This document shows, one piece after another, positions 32,041 to 42,464 of a DNA stretch of 64,000 nt (within the stretch, counting starts at the first letter, position 1; each line of letters starts with the position of its first letter). Under the pieces are notes generated by a model. It did not search any database. It saw nothing but the letters and a program-made list of their open reading frames with translations, and was not told where the DNA came from. Position numbers and translations under genes: made by a program. This DNA comes from Streptomyces sp. TS71-3 (GTDB lineage Bacteria; Actinomycetota; Actinomycetes; Streptomycetales; Streptomycetaceae): contig NZ_BNEL01000001.1 of assembly GCF_018327685.1 (NCBI RefSeq), positions 3,720,001 through 3,784,000 on the forward strand. The letters run 5' to 3'.

Positions 32041-32560
32041 CGCACGGCACGCCCGCTCACCCGGTGCCGCGCGGCACTCGGTGAGCAGCCGGCCCCGGCC
32101 CGCCCCCCGAGGCGAGCCGGGGCCGTCGTGCGCCGGCGGGTTGCCCGCGCGGTCCCCGCACCGCTACCGGCATGTCCCCGCACCCACTCCTGCGGGCACG
32201 GCGCACGGCTCCTACAGGCACGTCCCCACGTCCCTCCGGGCACGGGGAGCCCGCACCGGGGCGGCAGGGTGGCGTGGCTCACGGACCCTTCGTCACAAAG
32301 GGTGATGGCGGCGTCCGGTCGCCCGTACAGACGGCACCGGTGGGCACGGCCGTCCGAGGCCGGTGAACAGGGCCGGCGGGCGCGGACCAGGGAGGCGGTG
32401 CCGCGGGCCGGGCCCGCCGACGTGCTGCGCACCAGCCGGTTTCCTCGGGGGGCCCGCCGTACGGCAAGATGGGTGTGTCTGCCCTCATGCGGCGGAGTCG
32501 ACGGCGACATTCGACAGCCATCGACACGGACAATGCAGGCTCAAGCTCGGACGGTTTCTT
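32041..32560. other. 520-bp intergenic region before ettA
   Basis: Holds a perfect 14-bp palindrome GTGCCGCGCGGCAC (32064-32077), the terminator at 32090-32125, near-direct repeats around 32165 and 32213 (CTACCGGCATGTCCCCGCAC versus CTACAGGCACGTCCCCACGT), and the ettA promoter region. I see no gene in it. Confidence 0.5.
32090..32125 (+). terminator. Strong GC stem-loop terminator after the surface-protein gene
   Basis: CGGCCCCGGC (32090-32099) pairs perfectly with GCCGGGGCCG (32116-32125) across a 16-nt loop, about 50 bp after the stop codon. There is no U-tract, typical for Streptomyces factor-assisted or hairpin-only termination. Confidence 0.65.
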
Positions 32561-34225
<1,665 letters not shown>

Positions 34226-34240
34226 GGGCGGGCGGAAGCT

Positions 34241-34756
34241 GTGGCTCGGCACGTCTACCGCTGTTCCCTGCGCTGGTCGGACATGGACGCCTTCGGGCAC
34301 GTCAACAACGTCGTCTTCCTGAGGTACCTGGAAGAGGCGCGCATCGACCTCATGTTCCGGCTGGCGCGGGAGGACGGCTCGGCGTCGTTCTCCGGCGGGT
34401 CCGTCGTGGCCCGCCACGAGATCGACTACCTGCGGCCGCTGGTGCACCGGCACGAGCCGGTGATCATCGAGTCGTGGGTGGCCGGCATCACAGCCGCGTC
34501 GGTCACCATCGCGTACGAGATCAAGGACAGCGAGGACAACGGCTCCGTGACCGGCACGGTGTACGCGCGTGCCAAGACCCTCGTGGTGCCCTACGACCTC
34601 AAGGCGCAGCGGCCGCGGCGGATCACCGACGAGGAGCAGGCCTTCCTGGAGGGGTTCCGCGAGGAGGGCCAGGTGCCCGCCGGGCGTGAGGGCTCCCGTC
34701 GCGGTGGCTCCCGGGGCGGCGCGGGCTCCGCTTCCTCAGGGGCACTCGTCGTATGA
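34241..34756 (+). CDS. Acyl-CoA thioesterase, 4-hydroxybenzoyl-CoA thioesterase (hot-dog) family
   Basis: 171 residues. The 4HBT motif SDMDAFGHVNNVVFLRYLEE (about 13-32) contains the family Asp and the HVNN turn. SVVARHEIDYLRPLVHRHEP and IAYEIKDSEDNGSVTGTVYA complete the hot-dog fold. It hydrolyses acyl-CoA thioesters; chain specificity unknown. The C-terminal 35 residues are a Gly/Ser/Arg tail not found in the core family. GTG start 15 bp after ettA, so likely cotranscribed; the stop overlaps the next start (ATGA). Confidence 0.88.
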   Translation: MARHVYRCSLRWSDMDAFGHVNNVVFLRYLEEARIDLMFRLAREDGSASFSGGSVVARHEIDYLRPLVHRHEPVIIESWVAGITAASVTIAYEIKDSEDNGSVTGTVYARAKTLVVPYDLKAQRPRRITDEEQAFLEGFREEGQVPAGREGSRRGGSRGGAGSASSGALVV

Positions 34757-35541
34757 CCGCCGGGCGCCAGACGGTGCAGTTCACCGACCCGGGGGAGGCG
34801 GCCGACCTCGCCGCCTTCCTGGGGCGGCTGCTCCGCTACGACCGGGCGGCGGCCGTCCGCATCCAGGCCTCCGGTACGGCCCTCGCGGTCTTCGGCCGGC
34901 CCCCGTCCTTCGAGGTCCTGGCCATCCGCACGGCCCGGCTCGCCAAGCCGTACGAGCACGGGCTCGACGAGGCCCTGGACGTCACCGTCTCCGCCGGCGA
35001 CCTGCTGGAGTCCATCGACGAGCGGGCGGCGACGGCCGTCGTGCCCGAGCCGGTCACCGGGCCGCCCTGGGCCGGCCTCCTCCCGCCCCGCGGGGGCTGG
35101 CGGCCGCAGCCGGGGCTGCCCGCACCACGGGCGCTGCGGAGGCTGGTCGCCGGAGTGATCGCGGAGTTCCGGGCGCGCACGGAGGAGCTGGGCGAGGACC
35201 GGCGGACCCGTACGGAGCTCGACAGGATCGGTGAGGACATCTGGTCCCGGCCGGTCGGTGACACGGATCTCCCGGTGCGCGCGGCACACGCGGCGCAGGC
35301 ACTGGGGTTCCTGCCGGGGCCGGCCCCCGGCGGGCACGGCGACGGCGGCACTCCCGGCGAGGGCCCCGCCGACCAGGGCCCCGACCTGCCCGGCACGGGG
35401 AACGACCTCGGTACCGGGAACGACGCCGGACCGGCCGTCACGCTGCTCGCCACGGGCGCGTGGCTGCGGCTGCGCACGCCGTACGGTTCCGTGGCGGTCC
35501 GCAAGGCGGGCACCCCGGCACTCAGCGTGACACCGGCCTAG
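34753..35541 (+). CDS. Conserved actinobacterial hypothetical protein
   Basis: 262 residues, family not recognised. The N-terminal part (FTDPGEAADLAAFLGRLLRY, AAAVRIQASGTALAVFGRPP) and C-terminal part (AVTLLATGAWLRLRTPYGSV) look folded, and a Gly/Asp/Pro-rich linker of about 35 residues lies before the last segment. No signal peptide or membrane span. It overlaps the thioesterase by 4 bp, making a likely ettA-thioesterase-hypothetical operon that ends at the hairpin 35574-35588. Confidence 0.75.
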   Translation: MTAGRQTVQFTDPGEAADLAAFLGRLLRYDRAAAVRIQASGTALAVFGRPPSFEVLAIRTARLAKPYEHGLDEALDVTVSAGDLLESIDERAATAVVPEPVTGPPWAGLLPPRGGWRPQPGLPAPRALRRLVAGVIAEFRARTEELGEDRRTRTELDRIGEDIWSRPVGDTDLPVRAAHAAQALGFLPGPAPGGHGDGGTPGEGPADQGPDLPGTGNDLGTGNDAGPAVTLLATGAWLRLRTPYGSVAVRKAGTPALSVTPA

Positions 35542-35573
35542 GGAGCGGGGGCGCCGCCCGTCGGCGGGGGCTT

Positions 35574-35588
35574 GCACCGGATCGGTGC
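35574..35588. terminator. Hairpin between convergent hypothetical gene and globin gene
   Basis: GCACCG, loop GAT, CGGTGC: 6-bp stem in the 119-bp convergent gap, so it could serve both strands. Confidence 0.45.
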
Positions 35589-35660
35589 GTGCGCCGGGAC
35601 CGGTGCCGGGCGGCTTCGGTGCCGGGCCGGGTTCGGCCGGCAGCAGGGACCTCTCGGACG

Positions 35661-36074
35661 TCAGCCGGCCGTGTTCACCATGGAGGCGGCCGCGTAGGTG
35701 AGGTACTTCCAGAGCGTGGCCTCGTGCTCCTCGCTCAGACCCAGTTCGTCGACGGCGTCCCGCATGTGCCTGAGCCAGGCGTCGTGGGCGTCGCGGTTCA
35801 CCGCGAACGGGGCGTGCCGCATCCGCAGCCGCGGGTGGCCCCGCTGCTCGCTGTACGTCGTCGGGCCGCCCCAGTACTGGATCAGGAAGAGCGTGAGGCG
35901 CTCCTCCGCAGGGCCGAGATCCTCCTCCGGGTACATCGGCCGCAGCAACGGGTCCTCGGCGACGCCCTGATAGAAGCGGTGCACCAGGCGCCGGAAGGTC
36001 TCCTCGCCCCCGACCTGCTCGTAGAAGGACTGCTCCTGAAGCGTGCCGCGCGGAATCTCATTCACGCCGTCCAT
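35661..36074 (-). CDS. Truncated haemoglobin, group II (GlbO-type)
   Basis: 137 residues, 2-on-2 globin fold. Seen: [20 protein letters not shown] with the B9/B10 Phe-Tyr, [20 protein letters not shown] (E-helix/EF region with the group II Trp-Gly-Gly pattern), [13 protein letters not shown] with the proximal His (RHAPF), and a C-terminal helix with [13 protein letters not shown], whose Trp is the group II GlbO-type residue at G8. Group II globins bind O2 and NO and are linked to oxidative or nitrosative protection. It diverges from a PCMT-like methyltransferase. Confidence 0.93.
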   Translation of the reverse strand: MDGVNEIPRGTLQEQSFYEQVGGEETFRRLVHRFYQGVAEDPLLRPMYPEEDLGPAEERLTLFLIQYWGGPTTYSEQRGHPRLRMRHAPFAVNRDAHDAWLRHMRDAVDELGLSEEHEATLWKYLTYAAASMVNTAG

Positions 36075-36209
36075 GGTCTCAGACCGCACGCCGCGGTTGG
36101 CGGGCCCGGGGGCCACGGAGACCGGTCGCACCCCGGCCGCGGCCCCGCCCCGGCCCCGGCCCGGGCCCCGGGGCTCGCGTCCGCGGCGGGCCCGCAGCAC
36201 AGTGGAGAC

Positions 36210-37214
36210 ATGACCTCCTACGCCCTCGACGACGGCCTCGAAGGCCTGGCCGTCGCCGCGCGGGCTGCGCTGGTGCGGCAGATCGCGGCCGGCGGAGCCT
36301 TCGACGACGATCCGGCCCTGCGCGCGGCGTTCGCGGAGGTGCCCCGGCACCTCTTCGTGCCCTACTACTACGTGGGCTCCGAGAGCGCCGAGGGCGGCTA
36401 CGAGCGGCTGTGGGGCGAGGACCCGGACCCCGGGCGGCGGGCCGGGTGGCTGCGCGGCGCGTACCAGGACAGCGCGCTGGCCACCCGGGTGCGGGACGGC
36501 GAACTGCTCTCGTCCAGCAGCCAGCCGTCCCTGATGGCACGCATGCTCGCCGACCTGCGCCTCGACGAGGGGCACACGGTCCTGGAGATCGGCGCCGGCA
36601 CCGGCTACAACGCGGCGTTGCTGGCGCACCGGCTCGGCGACGAGCAGGTCACCACGGTGGACCTCGACCCCGAGATCACCGACTCCGCGCGCGACCACCT
36701 CGCCGCGGCGGGATACCGTCCGGCCGTCGTCACCGGCGACGGCACGCGCGGCTGCCCCGAGCGCGCCCCCTACGACCGGATCATCGCCACCTGCACGCTG
36801 GACGACCTGCCGCGGCCCTGGCTCGCGCAGTGCCGGCCCGGCGCACGGATCCTCACGCCGTTCGCCACGGGCCTCGTCGCGCTGGAGGCGCAGGGGCCCG
36901 ACCGGGCGGAGGGGCGCTTCCTGCCCTCGCCCGCGTACTTCGTGCCGTTGCGCGGCAGCTCGCGCGGGGCCGGGCGGCGGTCGCCCGCGCCTCCTTCGGC
37001 GGGCCGGCTGCCGCGCGGGGCGCTGGAGGACGACTCGTTCCGGTTCCTGCTGGTGCTGACGGAGGGGCGGCTCGGTCCGCGGGAGGCGCTGCGGGTGTGG
37101 GACCGGGAGGGGCATCCGGGGCGTGAGCGGTACGGGATCACCGTTGACGGTGAGCGGGCGTGGGTGTGGTTGGACGCGCCGCGGGGGCCGTACGGGTACG
37201 GTTGGGAGCTTTGA
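36210..37214 (+). CDS. PCMT-type (protein-L-isoaspartate O-methyltransferase-like) methyltransferase
   Basis: 334 residues. SAM-binding core [40 protein letters not shown] and the post-I motif [15 protein letters not shown] follow the PCMT pre-motif [20 protein letters not shown]. An N-terminal extension (about 80 residues) and a C-terminal domain (about 100 residues) exceed the 210-residue repair enzyme, so the substrate may differ from isoaspartyl proteins. In Streptomyces such genes often partner with natural-product or peptide-modification loci; none is adjacent here. ATG at 36210 after GTGGAGAC. Confidence 0.82.
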   Translation: MTSYALDDGLEGLAVAARAALVRQIAAGGAFDDDPALRAAFAEVPRHLFVPYYYVGSESAEGGYERLWGEDPDPGRRAGWLRGAYQDSALATRVRDGELLSSSSQPSLMARMLADLRLDEGHTVLEIGAGTGYNAALLAHRLGDEQVTTVDLDPEITDSARDHLAAAGYRPAVVTGDGTRGCPERAPYDRIIATCTLDDLPRPWLAQCRPGARILTPFATGLVALEAQGPDRAEGRFLPSPAYFVPLRGSSRGAGRRSPAPPSAGRLPRGALEDDSFRFLLVLTEGRLGPREALRVWDREGHPGRERYGITVDGERAWVWLDAPRGPYGYGWEL

Positions 37215-37463
37215 CCCTCGTGGGGCGGGCCTCGTTGTGGGCGGTCCCCACGACGTCGTCTTTCCCCCGGCTGGGGTGCCGTCCCGGGCTGGGGGGCCGT
37301 TCCGGCGTGGGGTGCCGTTCCCGGCCCTGACGGCTTCCCCGGCGTGGGTGGTGTTCCGGGGTGTTGGGGCTGTGCGCCCCGGGCTCCACCGCTCGCCTGC
37401 GGTGGGCCCGGGGCTGCGAGGGGGCTCGGCTCGTTTTCGGCCACCGGGCGGTGGGGGCCTTTT

Positions 37464-37638
37464 GCGCAGTTCCCGCGCCCCTTATGGGGCTCTGCCCCTT
37501 GCTGTTTCGTTTCTTTCCGGCGGCCGGTGGGGGCTTTTTGCGCAGTTCCCCGCACCCCTTATGGGTGGGTGGTTCTTGCTGTTTCGCTTTTTTCCACCGG
37601 CCGGTGGGGGCTTTTTGCGCAGTTCCCCGCGCCCCTTA
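37464..37638. repeat. Three copies of a Streptomyces dispersed intergenic repeat
   Basis: The 487-bp convergent gap 37215-37701 has no gene. It contains GCGCAGTTCCCCGCGCCCCT-type units at 37464-37484 (one C short), 37540-37561 (one change) and 37617-37638, each preceded by GGTGGGGGC(T/C)TTTT and separated by 77-bp spacers that are also partly repeated (CTTGCTGTTTCG). The same unit recurs at 56785-57189. These G+C-rich elements may terminate transcription of the flanking convergent genes. Confidence 0.8.
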
Positions 37639-37701
37639 TAGGGCTGCCCCCAGCCAGCCCTCCGGCTTGGCTCGCGGTTCCCTGCGTCCCTTACGGGGCG
37701 C

Positions 37702-38934
37702 CTAGCCGCGGCGGATCGTGATCGTCGTCCACGCTCCGACGTGGACCCGGTCGCCGTCCTGGAGGGGGACGGGGACGAAGGGCTGGATGGGGTCCTCGGC
37801 GCCGTTGACCGTCGTTCCGTTGGTGGAGTTCTGGTCGACGACCGACCAGGAGCCGTCGGGCTGCTTCACGAGCATCGCGTGCTGGTGCGATACGCCCGGG
37901 TCCTCCGGGGGGACCGAGAGGTCGATGTCCGGGGTGTCGCCGGTGGAGTGCCGGCGGCGGCCGATGGTGACGCGCTCGCCGGTCAGCGGGCGCTGCTGCT
38001 CCGGCGAGTACGCCGGGAGGTTGAGGCCCGCCGCCTCGGGACCCGAGCGCTGCATCATCGCCATGAAGTACTCGCGGTCCGGACCGATCGTGATCGTCCA
38101 GCTGGTGGGCGGGGCGTAGCCTCCGGGCGCGCCCGGCATACCGGGACCGCCGGGACCGCCAGGACCGCCGACACCGGGCGGCGGGGGGCCGGGCTGCCGG
38201 TAGCCGGGCGGGCCGGGCTGGGACTGGTCACCGGGGGCCGGCGGCGCCATCGGGCCGCCTGCCGTGGGCGCGGGGTGCGCGGGCGGCGAGATCACCCAGT
38301 CGTCGTCGCCGCGCGCGGGCGGAGGCGGGGGCGGGCCGGGTACCTGGCCGTTCTCCTGCGGGAAGACGGACGGCGGGGGTGGCGTGCCGCCGGGCTGCTG
38401 CTGGAACGCGGCGGGGGCACCGCCTGCGCTCGGCGCCCCGGGACCGCCCGGGCCCCGGGGCGGGGGCGCCTGGCCGCCCCCGTCGCCGCCGAACGACCCC
38501 TGGCCGGGGCTCAGGGGCTCAGCGGGGCGGTTCACCTGCGAGGGCCGCGAGCTCTGGTACTCGTACGGCTCCCGCCCGGCCGGCGGCGACTGCTGGAAGT
38601 GCATCGGCGGTGCGCCGCCGGGGCCCTGGCCGGGGCCGCCGGTGTTCGGCATGTTGCGCGGGGCCGCGGGGGTGTAGGAGGTCGCCGTGTTCGTCAGGAA
38701 GTTCCAGCGGCACTCCTCGCAGAACGGCGCGCCCCCCTCGCGCGGCGTGTGGCACTGCGGGCAGAGCTCCGTCTCTCTCTGCCCCGCGCCGGGACCGGAG
38801 GGTCCGGGGGCCTGCGGGTAGCCGTACGCGCTCGGGGGCGGGGGAGGCGGGGGCACGGAGTTGGCCATGCGGTGACCGCAGACCTCGCACCAGTCCTCGG
38901 AGCGCGACTGGTGTCCGTTCGGGCAGGTCAGCAT
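37702..38934 (-). CDS. FHA-domain protein with two N-terminal zinc-ribbon-like motifs
   Basis: 410 residues. N-terminal metal motifs: C4/H8/C16/C19 (LTCPNGHQSRSEDWCEVCGH) and C57/C60/C71/C74 (ELCPQCHTPREGGAPFCEEC). About 220 residues of Pro/Gly/Gln-rich disorder follow. The C-terminus is an FHA domain: RVTIGRRRHSTGDTPDIDLS, DPGVSHQHAMLV, WSVVDQNSTNGTTVNG. FHA domains bind phosphothreonine peptides. As the last gene of the PknG/PP2C/VWA cluster it is a likely reader or substrate of PknG signalling, comparable in role to GarA/OdhI, but the N-terminal ETTS phosphorylation motif of GarA is not visible. Start ATG 38934. Confidence 0.88.
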   Translation of the reverse strand: MLTCPNGHQSRSEDWCEVCGHRMANSVPPPPPPPSAYGYPQAPGPSGPGAGQRETELCPQCHTPREGGAPFCEECRWNFLTNTATSYTPAAPRNMPNTGGPGQGPGGAPPMHFQQSPPAGREPYEYQSSRPSQVNRPAEPLSPGQGSFGGDGGGQAPPPRGPGGPGAPSAGGAPAAFQQQPGGTPPPPSVFPQENGQVPGPPPPPPARGDDDWVISPPAHPAPTAGGPMAPPAPGDQSQPGPPGYRQPGPPPPGVGGPGGPGGPGMPGAPGGYAPPTSWTITIGPDREYFMAMMQRSGPEAAGLNLPAYSPEQQRPLTGERVTIGRRRHSTGDTPDIDLSVPPEDPGVSHQHAMLVKQPDGSWSVVDQNSTNGTTVNGAEDPIQPFVPVPLQDGDRVHVGAWTTITIRRG

Positions 38935-39303
38935 GGTGGCGCTTCCCCCTCTCCTTCTCCGGCCCGGTGGCCGGCGAGTCAGGACGTTCCGGTTCGTCCT
39001 TGAGCCTGCTGTCGTCCGAGTCTGCCTTGCGCACCCCTGGCGCGAGGCCGGTTTCGGCATGATGACGTGCCGTCCCCGTTGGGAATCCCGGACATCCACC
39101 AGGGACGATCCTGCGGTGCCGCGACAGCGACGGCGCGACAGCCCTGAAGCATATGACGCAACTTCCGTGTCCCGGAGTTCTGCGGGACCCCCACCATTCG
39201 TGACCGGGGCGGCTCCTCTGGCCTCCTCAACCTCGCTGCGGCTCCTACGGTGACGGCTCCTACGGTGACGGTTCCTACGGTGACGGCTCTACGTGGACTG
39301 CTC
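38935..39303. repeat. 369-bp gap with 15-bp tandem repeats
   Basis: CTCCTACGGTGACGG is repeated at 39242-39256 and 39257-39271, with TTCCTACGGTGACGG at 39272-39286 and a diverged fourth near 39300. The repeats sit directly downstream of the VWA gene. The rest of the gap, upstream of the FHA gene, shows a G-rich ribosome site near 38948 but no gene. Confidence 0.8.
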
Positions 39304-40653
39304 CTACGGTGCCGGCTTCCTCGCCGACTTCTTCACGCGGACCGTCTTCGTCGACCTCGTCTCCAGGGTCATTTCGTCCGCATCCGCGACCCGTGCCTTC
39401 AGACGCACAGTACCCGCCGCGACATCCACCACGTCGACCACCTTGGCCAGCAGCTTGGCGGTGTCCTCGTTCCCCAGGGAGCCCGCTAGCTGAACGGCCC
39501 GGCCCAGCTTGGCCGTCGCGCCGTAGTCGTCCCCCGCCTTGCGGGCGTCCAGGCCCTCCCGGATGACCTGCGCCAGCTCGGCCTGGCCGGTGTAGTGGGC
39601 GACCTGCGCGTTGATCGAGGTGGAGGCGGCCAGGTCGTCCGTCCACACCGCGCGGACCAGGCCCTGCGCCAGCGTCCGCACCGTGCCGCCGTCCTCCGGG
39701 ATCACCAGGGCCGCGCGGGCGGCGAGCATCTCCTGCCCGACGCCCGCGGCGGGCACCCGCACGCAGACGTGGTAGTCGCGGGACTCGTCGCCCCACGAGC
39801 CGGTCGGATAGTCGCCCGCGCGCGGGGACGCGTCGGTGCGCCGGGCGGTCAGCTCCTCGACCGCCGGCGCGACCTGCTTGACGAACACCACCTCGGCGCC
39901 CACGGGGGTCCACAGCCGCAGCGAGACGTCCGCGACCTCCTTGCCCATGGCCGTCTCCATCATCCGGGTGAAGTCCTCGGCGAGCCCTGACGGGTCGGCG
40001 ACGATGTCGGCGCTGCCGAGCAGCGCCGAGGCGATGCCGGTGACCTCCTTGACCTCCCAGTCCGTGCCGACGCCGCGCGCGTCGCAGGTGAAGTGGCCCG
40101 CGCAGGTCTCCAGGGCGGCGCGCAGCTCGTCGCCGGACTCGTGTTCGTTGCGGCCGTCGGTGAGCAGGATGCCGTGCCGGATGCCGACGTCCGCGGTCGA
40201 CAGCAGCCGCTCCGCGAGCCGCAGCCAGGTGCCGATCGCGGTGCCGCCGCCGGCGGTGAGCTTCCGCAGCGCCTGCTTGGCCTGCTCCCTGGTCTCCGCG
40301 TCGGCGACGGCGAGCCGGCCCGCGCCCGGATAGACCTCCGTGGCCTTGTGCGTACCGCCGATCACCGCGAAGTGGACGCCGTCGCGCAGGGTGTCGACGG
40401 CGGCGGCCGTCGCCTCCCTGGCGCCCCGCATCTTGGTCGGCGGGTAGTCCATCGAACCCGAGCAGTCCACCATGACGGCCACCGCCGCGTCCGGTACCCG
40501 CCCCGCGCCGGCAAGCTGCGCGCCCGAGGTGCCGCCGCCGGTCGCGGTGACCGTCACGATGGCGTTGACCTCGCGGCCGCCGTCGGGCAGGTACTCGTTC
40601 TGGTAGACGTCGACCGCGAACTGCGGGACGTCGGTCTTGGAGAATCTGGCCAT
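39304..40653 (-). CDS. VWA-domain (von Willebrand factor A) protein, TerY-like triad member
   Basis: 449 residues. The MIDAS motif is VMVDCSGSMDYPPTKM (D63, S65, S67), with the supporting Thr in TAGGGTAIGTWL and the Asp in GILLTDGRNEHE, so the metal site appears intact. A C-terminal all-alpha region (LAASTSINAQVAHYTGQAEL and following) and a basic KTVRVKKSARKPAP tail follow. No signal peptide: cytoplasmic. VWA proteins in this kind of kinase/PP2C operon are proposed to act as metal-dependent assembly platforms. It lies 107 bp after the PP2C gene. Confidence 0.88.
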   Translation of the reverse strand: MARFSKTDVPQFAVDVYQNEYLPDGGREVNAIVTVTATGGGTSGAQLAGAGRVPDAAVAVMVDCSGSMDYPPTKMRGAREATAAAVDTLRDGVHFAVIGGTHKATEVYPGAGRLAVADAETREQAKQALRKLTAGGGTAIGTWLRLAERLLSTADVGIRHGILLTDGRNEHESGDELRAALETCAGHFTCDARGVGTDWEVKEVTGIASALLGSADIVADPSGLAEDFTRMMETAMGKEVADVSLRLWTPVGAEVVFVKQVAPAVEELTARRTDASPRAGDYPTGSWGDESRDYHVCVRVPAAGVGQEMLAARAALVIPEDGGTVRTLAQGLVRAVWTDDLAASTSINAQVAHYTGQAELAQVIREGLDARKAGDDYGATAKLGRAVQLAGSLGNEDTAKLLAKVVDVVDVAAGTVRLKARVADADEMTLETRSTKTVRVKKSARKPAP

Positions 40654-40760
40654 GGCATCCGCTCCCCCTCAGGCTTGCCCACGGCGGGTGGGTTCCCTCT
40701 CTCCTCGCCGGCTGTGACCATGGCCGGGACCCGCGCCGGCGGCGGGCGCCCCGGCCCCCC

Positions 40761-42464
40761 TCAGGCCGATCCTGCCCCTGGCGCCGGAGCCGGGAACGGC
40801 AGTACGGCCACTGTTACGTTGTCGTGGCCGCCGCCGTCGAGGGCGTGGCCGACCAGGACCTGGGCTGCGGCCAGCGGGCGCTGCGCGGCGTCCGGCGGCA
40901 GGACGGACGCCATGTCGCCGGCCGCCTCCGCGTAGTTCCACAGGCCGTCCGTGCACACCACGACCACGCCCGGCCGGTCGGGCTTGAAGGCGGCGGTGTG
41001 CGGCTCCAGCTCGTAGGCGTCGGCGCCGAGCCAGCCCGTGATGGCGTGGGCGCGCTCGTCGGCGTAGGCCTCGGCCTCGTTCATCAGCCCGGTGGCGACC
41101 ATCTGGGCCGCCCAGGAGTCGTCCTCGGTGAGCCGGGCCGGGGGCGCGCTGCGGTCCACCGGCACCCAGTACGCGCGGCTGTCGCCGACCCAGCCGACGA
41201 TCAGGAGGTCCTTCGCGACGATCGCGCCGACCAGCGTGCAGGCCGGGGCGTTCTGGTTCGGGCCCTGCTCGCGGAGCGTCGCGGGCTCTTCGGCCAGGGC
41301 GTTGACGGCGTCCGCCGCGGCGATGATCGCCTCGTGCATGGCCTGCTGGGGGTGCGTGCCGCGGGGCAGCGCCGCGAGCAGCGACTGGGTGGCGGTACGG
41401 GACGCGGTGATGGAGGCGTCGTCCGGACGGGTCGCCGACGACACACCGTCGCAGACGACGGCGAGCACGGCCGGCGCGCCGTCCTGGAGCACGGTCGACG
41501 ACACCGCGAACGCGTCCTCGTTGCGGTGGTGCCTGAGGCCGCGGTCGCTGACGGCGGCCACCGTGGCGAGCTCCTGCTCGATGTGGTCGCGCTCGCGGGG
41601 CTGGGCCTTGCCGCAGTTCTCGCAGTAGTCGTCCCGGTCGATCCGGCCCGCGGCGCAGAAGACGCAGAGCCGGACGTCCGGCAGGGGCGTGGACAGCGTG
41701 TCGTCCTCGACGGTGCGCGGATCCGCCGGCACGCCCGCGGCACCCACGGCGGGCGGATCGTCCCGGACCATCCCGGCCGATCCGGCGGGCGGCTGCGGCG
41801 CGGCCAGTTCGTAGTCGTCCGGCTCGGCGGCGGGGGCCGGTGGCGACGCGGGCCAGGCCGCGGCGGCGGGCGGGGGCGACGGCACGGGGGACTGCCCCGG
41901 GACGGCGGGGTGGGCCGCCAAGCCGTTCCCCATCGGGAGCTGGTCGCCCTGCGAGTCGGTGCCGGGCAGGTCGCTCGGCAGGTGCACCGGCGCGGGGGGC
42001 TCCGAACCCTCGGTGCCGGGCGCCGCGGGCCACTCGACGGACGCCGCGGAGGCGCCGTCGGGACCGGTGGAGTGGCCCGAAGCCGCGGGGGCCGCCGCCC
42101 AGAACCCGTCGACGCCCGGTGCCGGCTCCCCGTCGGCGCCGTGCTCGGCCCGGCCTGCGTACCCGTCCACCGAGGGTGACGGGACGGCCGGATACGGCGC
42201 GGGCCGGGCGGGCCCGGGGTGAGCCGAACCCGCGGAACCCTGCGCCGCGGCACCCCGCGTCGCGCCGGAACCCCCCGCCGCGGACCCCCGCTCGGCGGGC
42301 ACGCCGCCCACCGCCAGGGTGGGCCGGTCGGCCGCCGCCCACAGCGCGGACAGGTCGAGCCCGCACCCGCCGCAGAAGCGATCGCCCGACTCGACCGGTT
42401 CCTCACAGGCCGGGTTGGGGCAGCTCGACCCGGCGGCCGACTGGGGCATCTGCGACATGTTCAC
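40761..42464 (-). CDS. PP2C-type protein phosphatase with two zinc-ribbon-like motifs
   Basis: 567 residues. Motif 1: C15/C20/C31/C34 (SSCPNPACEEPVESGDRFCG). A Pro/Ala-rich disordered stretch follows (40-255). Motif 2: C267/C270/C281/C284. The PP2C domain (about 300-555) has the metal ligands in RHHRNEDAFAV (D317) and AVVCDGVSSATRPDD (D339), VGWVGDSRAYWV, CTDGLWNYAEAA and GHDNVTVAVL. It is a manganese-dependent Ser/Thr phosphatase, most simply opposing the PknG kinase encoded immediately upstream: the start overlaps the pknG stop by 4 bp (ATGA). Cytoplasmic. Confidence 0.92.
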   Translation of the reverse strand: MNMSQMPQSAAGSSCPNPACEEPVESGDRFCGGCGLDLSALWAAADRPTLAVGGVPAERGSAAGGSGATRGAAAQGSAGSAHPGPARPAPYPAVPSPSVDGYAGRAEHGADGEPAPGVDGFWAAAPAASGHSTGPDGASAASVEWPAAPGTEGSEPPAPVHLPSDLPGTDSQGDQLPMGNGLAAHPAVPGQSPVPSPPPAAAAWPASPPAPAAEPDDYELAAPQPPAGSAGMVRDDPPAVGAAGVPADPRTVEDDTLSTPLPDVRLCVFCAAGRIDRDDYCENCGKAQPRERDHIEQELATVAAVSDRGLRHHRNEDAFAVSSTVLQDGAPAVLAVVCDGVSSATRPDDASITASRTATQSLLAALPRGTHPQQAMHEAIIAAADAVNALAEEPATLREQGPNQNAPACTLVGAIVAKDLLIVGWVGDSRAYWVPVDRSAPPARLTEDDSWAAQMVATGLMNEAEAYADERAHAITGWLGADAYELEPHTAAFKPDRPGVVVVCTDGLWNYAEAAGDMASVLPPDAAQRPLAAAQVLVGHALDGGGHDNVTVAVLPFPAPAPGAGSA